From Calothrix sp. PCC 7716 (GTDB lineage: Bacteria > Cyanobacteriota > Cyanobacteriia > Cyanobacteriales > Nostocaceae), in NCBI RefSeq assembly GCF_019977735.1, contig NZ_AP025018.1:2666001-2730000 (forward strand): 64,000 bases of DNA, written 5' to 3'. Below are positions 1-6,157 of this stretch, piece after piece. Below the pieces are notes generated by a model that saw only the letters and a list, made by a program, of their open reading frames with translations, did no database searches and was not told where the DNA came from. How positions within the stretch are numbered: position 1 is the first letter of the stretch; each line of letters opens with the position of its first letter. A program made the position numbers and the translations under genes.

Positions 1-258
1 CCAAGCTTCTTCAAACTCTTCAATACTATTAAAGTCATCTGGTTCCGGTGGTTCATGCGAATCATCATAAAAGATGGTAAGTTGATCCGCTTCGCTTTTA
101 AAAGGTACTTCCCCAAAGTCCGCTTCTTTCCATTTCTCCTCTGTGTGTTCGGGGGCAATAATTTCTGTGTCCCAGCAGGGGTCATATATTGGTTTTGATG
201 ATATATGTGTACTGGGAGTCGAGGGAATTGAGAATAACGCTAATTGTTCAAATTCCAT
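1..258 (-). CDS. acidic hypothetical protein, C-terminus outside window
   Basis: The reading frame starts with ATG at 258 and is still open at base 1, giving 86 visible codons. The peptide begins MEFEQLALF, has a YDPCWD motif near residue 28 and becomes very rich in Asp and Glu, with no membrane segment. The start codon overlaps the stop of the upstream gene by one base (TAATG), which suggests translational coupling in the minus-strand arm of the accessory element. I do not recognise the family. The coupled position suggests a shared role with its neighbour, but nothing in the sequence defines that role. Confidence 0.6.
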   Translation of the reverse strand, partial: MEFEQLALFSIPSTPSTHISSKPIYDPCWDTEIIAPEHTEEKWKEADFGEVPFKSEADQLTIFYDDSHEPPEPDDFNSIEEFEEAW

Positions 259-461
259 TACTGATTCCCTCCCCTGGTAAATGTAACTATTTCATGGCGA
301 ACGAGATTGTTTGCTGTTTCTCGCATTGCTTCTGCCCAGGCTAGGGCAACGGTTGGGGGGAGTTGCTGTAAATCAGCCTCTGTAATAAAGCGCTGCTTAA
401 TCCAGTTTTTGAACAGTAACAATTGCCCTTTATCTATAAAGGAACTTCTGGAATAATTCAT
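258..461 (-). CDS. small hypothetical protein (67 aa)
   Basis: A 67-residue protein of mixed charge with no obvious membrane segment. Its middle (residues about 20-55) looks helical. It lies between the winged-helix protein gene (stop at 496) and the acidic gene whose start it overlaps by one base, so the three probably form one minus-strand transcript. The start codon ATG at 461 has only a weak purine-rich upstream stretch. No family recognised. Its support is the uninterrupted frame and the tight coupling with the next gene. Confidence 0.5.
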   Translation of the reverse strand: MNYSRSSFIDKGQLLLFKNWIKQRFITEADLQQLPPTVALAWAEAMRETANNLVRHEIVTFTRGGNQ

Positions 462-489
462 GACATTAATAACCTATGTTTTAGTTACT

Positions 490-511
490 CGCCCTTTATT
501 GGGCGTTTTTT
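490..511 (+). terminator. hairpin followed by T-run
   Basis: CGCCC (490-494) pairs with GGCG-type GGGCG (501-505) around a six-base loop and is followed by six T at 506-511. The T-run orients it as a plus-strand intrinsic terminator. It overlaps the last codons of the minus-strand gene ending at 496, so it may block antisense transcription. Confidence 0.45.
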
Positions 512-1257
512 GTTGGGTATATTTCGTCGTCTATGTATAAGTCGGTGTAAGTATCAAAGGTTAATATTACATCCATGTTTTCAAGTATCCATTGATTCTC
601 TAATTCCTCCCAGTAACGATGTCGTAAACACTGCACAAGCCAGCCAACCCTTCGAGCGATGACTTTCTTTTTACATTGAAATTTAAGTAACATCAATGCG
701 AGTTGCACCTCCTCAATTGAATAGCGATAAATATCACAGATTTCGGGAAGTTCTAACCCGGCTTCTTGGTTAACTAAATCCCTAATTTCATCCTTGGTTT
801 CTTTAGATACCTCCTCTATAGTCGGTAAAGAGTAAGACTGCTGCTGCGAAAGGGGGTTTTCAACTTTCTTAGACTCATCCCCTTTTTCAGCCTCTAAAGT
901 GGAATTATTTGTATTAGTTTGGAATGATTGTTTTTTAGGTGGTTTCAAGCAATCAAGCGGTCTAATTAGTAACTTAAATACGTGCCAACTGTACTGCTTT
1001 ACGATTTTAATAACTCCCAATTCTTCCAGCTTGGCGAACACTTGTTTTAAGTGGCGATTGCAGTATGGTTCGCCTCTTTTCTTTCCAACTAGCTGGTTAA
1101 AATCAATCAAATCGATTTCTACTTCTTTACCGATTCCACTATTTGTTACTAACCAGTACCATAATTGTTGTGCAGCACACTTAATTCCGAGTTTTAAACA
1201 GAATTCCTCATGCTCGTCTGTCCATTGGTTGATGAAATTTTTGATTGTTTTATGCAT
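496..1257 (-). CDS. winged-helix, replication-initiator-like protein
   Basis: 253 residues. Residues about 20-105 look like a winged-helix domain: helices around AAQQLWYWLV, then a second helix and a strand pair ending in a basic HVFKLLIRPL stretch. A Ser/Gln/Asn-rich linker covers about 110-150. A second helical domain at 155-235 contains two basic helices (KCQKKVIARRVGWLVQ-like). This N-terminal winged helix plus C-terminal helical domain resembles DnaD-like and plasmid or phage replication-organiser proteins; that is inference from architecture, not a confirmed family hit. It lies in the minus-strand arm of the accessory element with small genes on both sides, which fits a replication or control gene of a mobile element. 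The next upstream gene starts more than 200 bases away, across two hairpins. Confidence 0.55.
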   Translation of the reverse strand: MHKTIKNFINQWTDEHEEFCLKLGIKCAAQQLWYWLVTNSGIGKEVEIDLIDFNQLVGKKRGEPYCNRHLKQVFAKLEELGVIKIVKQYSWHVFKLLIRPLDCLKPPKKQSFQTNTNNSTLEAEKGDESKKVENPLSQQQSYSLPTIEEVSKETKDEIRDLVNQEAGLELPEICDIYRYSIEEVQLALMLLKFQCKKKVIARRVGWLVQCLRHRYWEELENQWILENMDVILTFDTYTDLYIDDEIYPTKNAQ

Positions 1258-1387
1258 AATAATAAGTAAATTAATTTGAAAAATAACAAAACCATTAAAG
1301 CTGTCGCTCTCCGGAATGCTTTTTGGTTTTTTTTATGGATGTGATAGGTTTTTATGTGTTCATTACATGCACCTCTTTTTTCTCTAG

Positions 1388-1408
1388 CCCTCACTGCGAG
1401 CGTGAGGG
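1388..1408. repeat. CCCTCAC/GTGAGGG hairpin, element-specific family
   Basis: Perfect 7-base arms CCCTCAC (1388-1394) and GTGAGGG (1402-1408) are separated by 7 bases. The same arms (six-base core CCTCAC/GTGAGG) recur twice at 2405-2486. In the plus direction ATTTT follows, so it may act as a weak terminator. Confidence 0.6.
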
Positions 1409-1445
1409 ATTTTGCTATAACTGTGATTGGTAATTTACGTAGTCC

Positions 1446-1477
1446 GCTCCTTCACGCCATGTAATGAAGGAGCTTTT
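1446..1477 (+). terminator. 9-bp hairpin with T-run
   Basis: GCTCCTTCA (1446-1454) and TGAAGGAGC (1465-1473) form a perfect 9-base stem with a 10-base loop, followed by TTTT on the plus strand. It sits just past the stop of the minus-strand gene ending at 1476, so it may serve as a two-way barrier. Confidence 0.5.
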
Positions 1478-1748
1478 AGCGTCTGTCTCGCTCTAAATCC
1501 CAAATTACTTTTTCTATATGCCACTTGGCGGTACGTCCTGGATGCACACTGCGGGACACCGATAATAATCGCTTCAAAGCATCTACGTCTCCTTGCAGCA
1601 TATTTAGTAATCGTGATTCAAGCTCATAAACTTCATCTGGGTAAGGTCTTTTTCTTCTCCTAGGTTTAAAGAAGTTTTCTATCTGCGGCGCCCATTTAGC
1701 AACAATGAGCGCTAGCGCTATTACACACAAAGTAATTAAACTGTTCAT
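1476..1748 (-). CDS. small single-pass membrane protein (90 aa)
   Basis: Residues 2-18 form one hydrophobic helix (LITLCVIALALIVAKW). A strongly basic patch follows (FKPRRRKRPYP, about residues 27-37), then a soluble helical tail rich in Leu, Arg and Asp. By the positive-inside rule, the tail should be cytoplasmic. It belongs to the minus-strand gene series of the accessory element, with hairpins on both sides. No family recognised. Small basic membrane anchors are common on plasmids and phages, but no function can be assigned. Confidence 0.5.
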   Translation of the reverse strand: MNSLITLCVIALALIVAKWAPQIENFFKPRRRKRPYPDEVYELESRLLNMLQGDVDALKRLLSVSRSVHPGRTAKWHIEKVIWDLERDRR

Positions 1749-1854
1749 AGGATTGATTTAGCAGGGATTATCAATCCAAAATGCAGGACTTTACCTTGAT
1801 AGGTCATCGGGAAAGTCCGCATTTTTTGAACTACGGGTTTTTGCGTACATAATA

Positions 1855-1886
1855 TAAACCGCTCCACCCGTAGGTAGAACGGTTTA
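1855..1886. terminator. hairpin containing a stop codon
   Basis: TAAACCG (1855-1861) pairs with CGGTTTA (1880-1886). The right arm contains the stop codon of the coiled-coil reading frame at 1884-1886. No strong T-run follows on either strand, so terminator function is uncertain. Confidence 0.3.
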
Positions 1887-2081
1887 CTCGTTATCTTCTA
1901 TTTCTGTTTCTTGTTGCTGGCTAGAGATTAAATTGTAAATTTCCTCTTTAACCTCTTTAACCGCTTCGCGAAACTCTTGTTCTTTCTCCTTGCTTTCACT
2001 AAGGCGAACTTCTAGCCGCTCCTGGTGAGACTTAACATATGAGATATAGGCGCCTTCGATAAATTCGAGACGCTCTAAGAT
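1884..2081 (-). CDS. coiled-coil extension in the -1 frame of the RHH gene
   Basis: 65 codons of highly charged helical sequence (ILERLEFIEG start, heptad-like Leu/Ile/Val spacing, acidic IEDNE end) lie in the -1 frame relative to the RHH gene. This frame has no ATG, GTG or TTG near its natural beginning. It joins the RHH frame exactly at G-GGA-AAA (2087-2081 on the minus strand), a canonical -1 slippery heptamer, just before the RHH stop at 2075-2077. Slippage would give a 129-residue RHH plus coiled-coil protein. Alternatives are a true frameshift mutation, a sequencing indel, or initiation at ATT. See findings. Confidence 0.5.
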   Translation of the reverse strand: MLERLEFIEGAYISYVKSHQERLEVRLSESKEKEQEFREAVKEVKEEIYNLISSQQQETEIEDNE

Positions 2082-2272
2082 TTTCCCAACAGGTGTTTCT
2101 CCGTAATCAATGGTTGCCCTAGAGGGACTTTGCCTTGAGCAATCAGCCTTATCAGCTCTGATCTGTTTACCCCCATTGATTGAGCCTGAGATTTGAACGT
2201 TTCCCAGTCCTTCTCGCTTATCCGGACTACTGCTCTTATTGAATCTTCCGCCAACTTCTTGGGTCTCGCCAT
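2075..2272 (-). CDS. ribbon-helix-helix (CopG/Arc-type) DNA-binding protein
   Basis: 65 residues. A basic N-terminus (MARPKKL) is followed by a beta-strand (AVVRIS, about 14-19), helix A (EKDWETFKSQAQ, about 20-31) and helix B after GVNRSELIRLI (34-44). This is the MetJ/Arc/CopG ribbon-helix-helix layout, in which the paired strands of a dimer read DNA. It lies just downstream of an array of GAACAAAAC iterons, which is typical of autoregulated repressors of toxin-antitoxin, plasmid copy-control or partition loci. The short frame stops two codons after a G-GGA-AAA slippery site, beyond which a coiled coil continues in the -1 frame. The RHH call is fairly safe; its partner and exact role are not known. 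Confidence 0.75.
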   Translation of the reverse strand: MARPKKLAEDSIRAVVRISEKDWETFKSQAQSMGVNRSELIRLIAQGKVPLGQPLITEKHLLGKS

Positions 2273-2309
2273 TTTTACAAATCACAACAACACCCTCATT
2301 GTATTGTAC

Positions 2310-2391
2310 GAACAAAACGTTTTGCATGAACAAAACCCTTGACAAGTTTTGTTCATCCATTATACTAACATTAGTTACGGATGAACAAAAC
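2310..2391. promoter_or_regulatory. iteron/operator array GAACAAAAC
   Basis: Four 9-base iterons occur: GAACAAAAC at 2310-2318, 2328-2336 and 2383-2391, and its complement GTTTTGTTC at 2346-2354. Two of them lie in a longer perfect inverted repeat, GTTTTGTTCATCC (2346-2358) and GGATGAACAAAAC (2379-2391), spaced 20 bases apart. The array is immediately upstream of the RHH gene, so autoregulation or a centromere-like partition site is the natural reading (inference). Confidence 0.65.
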
Positions 2392-2404
2392 AATTTAGCT
2401 CCCT

Positions 2405-2486
2405 CCTCACATTGCCAACGTGCCCGTGAGGTTTACCAATTAATCAGGAGCGTGACCCCTCACACTTGCCACAGTGCCCAGTGAGG
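2405..2486. repeat. two tandem CCTCAC/GTGAGG hairpins
   Basis: Hairpins at 2405-2431 and 2458-2486 share identical arms (CCTCAC, GTGAGG) and near-identical loops (TTGCCA, GTGCCC). The same arms recur at 1388-1408. They lie between the two divergent gene arms, next to the iterons, so they may be origin, leader or terminator structures. Confidence 0.6.
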
Positions 2487-2842
2487 AAACAACCTAAAAG
2501 TTAATAAAAATTGGCGCCGTTTATCGTTTCAAGTGGCGTAGTTAAGCTTTGCTGTTTAGTAAGGAGGCTATTTAAAGCTCGAAACCTAGATTGTTGAAAC
2601 TCTCTAATTTCCCAACTACCCGTTAACGAGACTTTTACCGTTTGTCTCGTTGACATTTTCTACACTGTCAAAAAGCAAGGAGTGCAGTGTGTTGCCTTGT
2701 CAATAACTGTTTAGTAAAGGAGCGTGCCTATAAAGTAGAACGCACATCATTTGTCGTGCATTAATGAATTTATTATCAAATGTCAGGTGGGGCTAAAACC
2801 TGGCATTTCCTCCCAGTGTCTACTTATTTCAACAACGTAAAA
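2487..2842. other. gene-free control region between divergent arms
   Basis: No convincing gene. It holds a perfect 8-base hairpin, AACGAGAC (2625-2632) with GTCTCGTT (2644-2651), and a direct repeat CTGTTTAGTAAGGAG at 2552-2566 and 2707-2722 (one extra A in the second copy). Together with the iterons and the CCTCAC hairpins this 500-base zone looks like the control or origin region of the element. Confidence 0.45.
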
Positions 2843-3019
2843 ATGAAACCAATTCAACCTGAAGTTATTAAACCTTGGGCAGTGTTTATCCTGGACTCCA
2901 AAGGCTCCAGAACACGCATTGCTAGCTTTTCTACCCGTAGTGATGGCGAGACTTACTTATTTAAAATCCGTCGCCAATTGCCAAAAGCGAGTGACCCAGT
3001 TTTAGCATTTGATAGGTAG
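2843..3019 (+). CDS. small cyanobacterial protein, W-A...F.sR.D family
   Basis: 58 residues from ATG 2843; an earlier in-frame ATG at 2780 would add 21 residues that look non-coding. The core WAVFILDS...RIASFSTRSDGETYLFKIRRQLP...LAFDR shares its pattern with the separate 75-residue protein at 29925-30152 (WAIARM...IVARFRSRSDADGHMQLLLRVTP...LVFDC). Both have Trp-Ala at the start, an Arg-x-x-x-Phe-x-(S/T)RSD centre and end in FD. The predicted fold is a small alpha/beta domain. Function is unknown. This is the first gene of the plus-strand arm of the element. Confidence 0.55.
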   Translation: MKPIQPEVIKPWAVFILDSKGSRTRIASFSTRSDGETYLFKIRRQLPKASDPVLAFDR

Positions 3020-3073
3020 GGTTAAATAGCCGTTTCATCAGGATGTATCTACTTTTGTTCTGCAGCATAACTT

Positions 3074-3319
3074 ATGAAATATACAGGTGTCAGTTACAAA
3101 AGAGTCAAAAATTTGGGCAACTACGAAAGTGAACATTTAGAACTGTTCGCTGATATTGACTCTGACGAAAACGTGGATGACGCGGTTGATGCTTTGAAAA
3201 AAAAAGTTAAAGCACTGCTAGGTGTAGATGAAGTCGTCAAACCATCGACTTTACCGCCTCCACCTAAGCAGATGCCCGTTAAACCCGCGATAAAAGAAGA
3301 AGGTGAAATAGATTTTTAA
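3074..3319 (+). CDS. small acidic hypothetical protein (81 aa)
   Basis: 81 residues. The N-terminal half reads like a beta-rich strand set (YTGVSYKRVKNLGNYESEHLELFADI), followed by an acidic helix (SDENVDDAVDALKKKVKALL) and a proline-rich tail ending in EEGEIDF. The pattern of an aromatic strand then a conserved ALKxKVxALLG helix is seen in small plasmid- and phage-encoded cyanobacterial proteins, but I cannot name the family. The next gene starts two bases after its stop, so they are probably co-transcribed and coupled. Confidence 0.55.
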   Translation: MKYTGVSYKRVKNLGNYESEHLELFADIDSDENVDDAVDALKKKVKALLGVDEVVKPSTLPPPPKQMPVKPAIKEEGEIDF

Positions 3320-3321
3320 GT

Positions 3322-3987
3322 ATGACCAAACACGATACAGTTGTACGTATTAAACCCGGTTCCCCCTACGAAAGCGCACTTTCATTATTTGAAGATGGCT
3401 TTATACCGATGCGTGACCCTTTCCCAATGGAACGTGGTGTATCCGATACAGGCGAAGTAACTTCGTTATGGGTAACTGATTGGGACAGGATGAACGAAGA
3501 ACAAATACAAGCTCTCGCTGCTGCAATTGCTAACCACTGCGGTGCAACAAGAGAAGAAGTTATTGAAGATGCTCGCCCAAGTAACGGTTTCGGGATTCGT
3601 GATGGTTGGATAGAGAAAATGCACTGCGGTGCTGAAGGGTTTCAGCGATGTAAAGAGGTCGCTGATTTTTTAAAAAATGCACCCCAACCACCTACAGCAG
3701 AAGCTTATCAAGATTTTTACCAAGACCAGTACAGACGCTGGATTGATGGCGACGAACAGCCACCACCAATGCCTAAAACTATTGAGGGTTTCGACCCAAG
3801 GTTAGTAACACCCGAACTTGAAGAAGCTTTAAAAAAAGAGCAAATCGCTAAAGCTTTGGCAGGGTATTCGGTGCTTGATGTTATAACTGGGCGGGCAATG
3901 GTGGACATTCTTAATAACATCGACCCTGACCACAACTACAGCATAGTTACTGATGAAGATGACGATGAAGATAACATCCCTTGGTAA
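3322..3987 (+). CDS. hypothetical accessory-element protein (221 aa)
   Basis: 221 residues, soluble and acidic. Visible parts are an N-terminal segment with FEDGFIPMRDPFPM, a helical segment MNEEQIQALAAAIANHCGATREEVIEDA (about 58-85), a central GFGIRDGWIEKMHCGAEGFQRCKEVADFL region with two cysteines, and a helical C-terminus ending DEDDDEDNIPW. The ATREEVIED segment is typical of short helix-turn-helix folds, but no catalytic motif is evident. Two bases separate it from the preceding gene. No recognised family; likely an element-specific protein. Confidence 0.55.
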   Translation: MTKHDTVVRIKPGSPYESALSLFEDGFIPMRDPFPMERGVSDTGEVTSLWVTDWDRMNEEQIQALAAAIANHCGATREEVIEDARPSNGFGIRDGWIEKMHCGAEGFQRCKEVADFLKNAPQPPTAEAYQDFYQDQYRRWIDGDEQPPPMPKTIEGFDPRLVTPELEEALKKEQIAKALAGYSVLDVITGRAMVDILNNIDPDHNYSIVTDEDDDEDNIPW

Positions 3988-4009
3988 TTTACGAGCAACA
4001 TCAATAATT

Positions 4010-4231
4010 ATGGAAACCAGCAACAATAGATTTGTGACAATACCAACACCTGACCCAAGTTGGGACTATTACCAGCTTTGGCATACTTTGCAGTTAATAA
4101 AATCTGATTTAGATTCCTCAATAAAGCTGTTAAGTGAAACTGAGGAAAATAATGATTATACAGGCGAAATGGTCAATAGTTCGCTTCATAGAATTGATGC
4201 ACTTGTAGAGAAAGCGAAAGGAGAAATTTAG
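4010..4231 (+). CDS. small helical hypothetical protein (73 aa)
   Basis: 73 residues from ATG 4010, chosen because the longer frame from 3953 would overlap the previous gene by 35 bases in poor context. The N-terminus contains PTPDPSWDYYQLWHTLQLI; the rest is an amphipathic helix rich in Ser, Glu and Lys. The stop codon TAG (4229-4231) abuts the hammerhead-like RNA core that begins at 4233, so the mRNA of this small operon would run directly into that RNA. Function unknown. Confidence 0.5.
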   Translation: METSNNRFVTIPTPDPSWDYYQLWHTLQLIKSDLDSSIKLLSETEENNDYTGEMVNSSLHRIDALVEKAKGEI

Positions 4232-4359
4232 CCTGATGAGCTAGTGTAACCCCACTAGCGAAACGGGTTAAATCAGCAGTAAAGAGCGTAACTCACGTGA
4301 TGAATATTGCTAACTGAAGCAATGATGCATAGGCTGATTGTAAGTTGCGCTTACCCGTA
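4231..4359 (+). ncRNA. hammerhead-ribozyme-like RNA
   Basis: The conserved core is present in order. CTGATGA (4233-4239) is followed by a perfect 7-bp stem II, GCTAGTG (4240-4246) with CACTAGC (4253-4259), around loop TAACCC. Then come GAA (4260-4262) and stem III, ACGGGT (4263-4268) with ACCCGT (4353-4358), whose last T is followed by A4359. This gives the GTA form of the GUH cleavage triplet. Stem III encloses 84 bases with another 7-bp stem, AATCAGC (4271-4277) with GCTGATT (4333-4339), and a 5-bp hairpin, ATTGC (4306-4310) with GCAAT (4319-4323). Stem I is weak: only GC (4231-4232) with GC (4360-4361). Self-cleavage after 4359 is therefore plausible but unproven. It lies between a small gene and the IS110-type recombinase. 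Confidence 0.55.
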
Positions 4360-4565
4360 GCGACTTGGGTTAAAAACGCTCGTCGCCAGTATCAATAAAA
4401 GTAATTTAGGGCTTTGATACAGAAGCAAGCTAAGGCTTTTAGGTTTTCGCAAGCTCGGTTACTAATTGATGCTGTTACCTGCTGTCTTGAGAGTGAATTA
4501 AGCTTCGGCTTTTTGGTGGTTCGTAGACTTTCAAGCGGGTTTATTGATGCGACTGTAAACACCAC
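4360..4565 (+). ncRNA. structured leader of IS110-type gene, candidate bridge RNA
   Basis: This non-coding stretch holds a hairpin GCGAC (4360-4364)/GTCGC (4382-4386) and a 7-bp hairpin GTATCAA (4389-4395)/TTGATAC (4414-4420) with an 18-base loop. The loop of the first contains ACGCTC (4376-4381), fully complementary to GAGCGT (4284-4289) upstream, so a pseudoknot is possible. A short AAGC-TTCG-GCTT hairpin with T-run lies near 4500-4515. IS110-group elements are known to encode a guide (bridge) RNA in the non-coding part upstream of the recombinase, and the large-loop hairpin is the kind of module expected. The match is positional and structural, not by sequence. Confidence 0.35.
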
Positions 4566-5762
4566 ATGGAAAACAAAATCAAAATATTGGGGCTTGATGT
4601 CAGCAAGTCCACAGTTTCTGCATGTCTTTTAACTGAAAAGCCAGACGAACCACGTCTATTTTATTACGATTGTCAGTTCTTAAACTTGTCAGCCAATAAA
4701 GAAGGTATAGAAAAATTACTAAGTTTAAAGCCTGATGTGGCAGTAATGGAACCAACGGGAACTAATTACAGCAAAATCTGGAAGGAACATTTAGTAAAAG
4801 CTGGCGTAAAAGTTGTATTTGTGGGGCACAAGCAACTGCGTAACTACCGTGCTGACCACCTTGACTTACCTGATAAAGATGATAATGCCGATTCTTTAGC
4901 GCTTGCTTGCTACTGGTTTGACTATCATCATTTAGAAAATCGATTTGTTGCTAGACATTCAGATGTTATTAACAACATCCGAGAGCTAATACTGAGGTTG
5001 GAACATCTTAACCGCGTGCAATCGCCAATCATTAACCGCTTACGTCAAGACTTGGCGTGGCAGTTTCCAGAAGCTGCGTTGATAAATTCAAAGCGTGGTA
5101 AAAAAGGACTAGCTCCTCTTTTGTGGGGGTGGATTGCTGGATTGCGCGACTCTAAAAAGTACGATGCAATGTACAAAGACAGTATCGGTACTGGCTTGGA
5201 ACAATCTACACGTAACCAAGCATTCCTAATTTGTGACTTGCAGCAGCAAGAATTTGCAATAGAAATCAAGCTATCAAACTTACTCAAAGAGTCGTGTTTT
5301 GCTCCCTACTACAAAGTTTTTAACAAATTTGGTTTTGGTTCTCGCTTATCAACGATTCTCGTTGCCTACATTTACCCGCTAGAGAATTTCCTCAAAGACG
5401 GGAAGCCAGAAATTAGGATTTGCAGAGGTCGAAAATCCGGTAAACCTACCAAACGCTACATTTCACTACGTCGGTTTCAGAAAACTTTAGGCATGGCGCC
5501 ATCACAAGAACAATCAGGAGACAAGAAAAAAGTTAAAGTTCGCCACGGCTCAAAACTATGTCGAAAAGCCTTGTGGCAGTGGGTGTTTACTGCATTAGAA
5601 CCCAAGAAACGGCGCCTTAACAATGAAATAACCGAAATACTTTGTGCTTACCTTGATGCCGAAAAGGCTAGCGGTAAACCTGTTCGGTTAGTACGTTCTC
5701 GTGTTGCAGTTCGCGCGGTTAAGCTGTTGTTTCGGGAGTTAGTAAAAGAATTATGCAATTAA
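4566..5762 (+). CDS. IS110-family DEDD/serine recombinase (transposase)
   Basis: 398 residues. The N-terminal RuvC-like DEDD domain shows D11 (ILGLDVSKS), E62 (VMEPTG), and D106 and D109 in KDDNADSLALA. The C-terminal Transposase_20 domain has the catalytic serine S317 in EQSGD. In the known family, the DEDD domain and the serine together carry out RNA-guided recombination without terminal inverted repeats. The spacer between domains (about 120-280) is roughly 70 residues longer than in short IS110 proteins such as IS621. It has a 334-base structured non-coding leader, and its 3' end overlaps the next gene by 10 bases. That coupling makes it look like part of an element operon rather than a simple insertion sequence. 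The element ends cannot be fixed from the sequence. Confidence 0.85.
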   Translation: MENKIKILGLDVSKSTVSACLLTEKPDEPRLFYYDCQFLNLSANKEGIEKLLSLKPDVAVMEPTGTNYSKIWKEHLVKAGVKVVFVGHKQLRNYRADHLDLPDKDDNADSLALACYWFDYHHLENRFVARHSDVINNIRELILRLEHLNRVQSPIINRLRQDLAWQFPEAALINSKRGKKGLAPLLWGWIAGLRDSKKYDAMYKDSIGTGLEQSTRNQAFLICDLQQQEFAIEIKLSNLLKESCFAPYYKVFNKFGFGSRLSTILVAYIYPLENFLKDGKPEIRICRGRKSGKPTKRYISLRRFQKTLGMAPSQEQSGDKKKVKVRHGSKLCRKALWQWVFTALEPKKRRLNNEITEILCAYLDAEKASGKPVRLVRSRVAVRAVKLLFRELVKELCN

Positions 5763-5977
5763 AAGTTTTACCTACAGATGTCAATTTCACTATGTCTCGT
5801 GATGCGGGTCCTGGATGTTTATGCTCCAGGTGCTTACTACCAATAATCAGTGATATGCCGATTCGGATATTTCCTGAAAGTGGAAAATGTGAGTTTCGTT
5901 ATCATCCTAAATGCCTGGGTGCAGAAACGTGTCCTAATAATGACTGGGGCGAGAATTTTGAGAACCTACCTTACTAA
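5753..5977 (+). CDS. small zinc-binding protein (74 aa)
   Basis: 74 residues starting inside the recombinase gene (10-base overlap). A zinc-ribbon-like Cys/His set is visible: C22 x C24 x2 C27 and later CEFRYHPKCLG with a Cys, His and Cys, plus one more Cys at ETC. The pattern CxxC-PI-x-PIR-x-E-Y-HPxC resembles small zinc-ribbon proteins of phages and plasmids. The overlap with the recombinase suggests coupled expression and perhaps a partner role (inference). No enzymatic motif. Confidence 0.55.
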   Translation: MQLKVLPTDVNFTMSRDAGPGCLCSRCLLPIISDMPIRIFPESGKCEFRYHPKCLGAETCPNNDWGENFENLPY

Positions 5978-5984
5978 ATATTGC

Positions 5985-6057
5985 TCCCTCGCATAACTCA
6001 CATGAGGGAAAACGTTTTCTTAGAGTGAAAAACCTCAGCCCAATAAAGGACTGAGGT
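5985..6057 (+). terminator. two hairpins closing the plus-strand arm
   Basis: TCCCTC (5985-5990) pairs with GAGGGA (6004-6009), and ACCTCAG (6032-6038) with CTGAGGT (6051-6057). Neither has a long T-run. They lie directly after the last plus-strand gene and before the convergent minus-strand genes, which fits a transcription end. Confidence 0.45.
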
Positions 6058-6157
6058 CAAAAGTTTAATCAGGGTGCATCTACTAATCTCTGTATCCACT
6101 ATGGTCAATTACATATCAGGACAAAATCAAACCGTTTGAACCAAGAATATAAAATTG

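Noticed and set aside
1-1300. Plus-strand frames at 423-662 and 899-1279
   Set aside because: They are antisense to coupled minus-strand genes and have Cys/Ser-rich, low-quality composition.
3037-6084. Direct repeat ATCAGGATGTATCTACT (3037-3053) and ATCAGGGTGCATCTACT (6068-6084) as element ends
   Set aside because: 15 of 17 matching bases is expected about once by chance in such a search space, and no gene boundary or target-site logic supports it.
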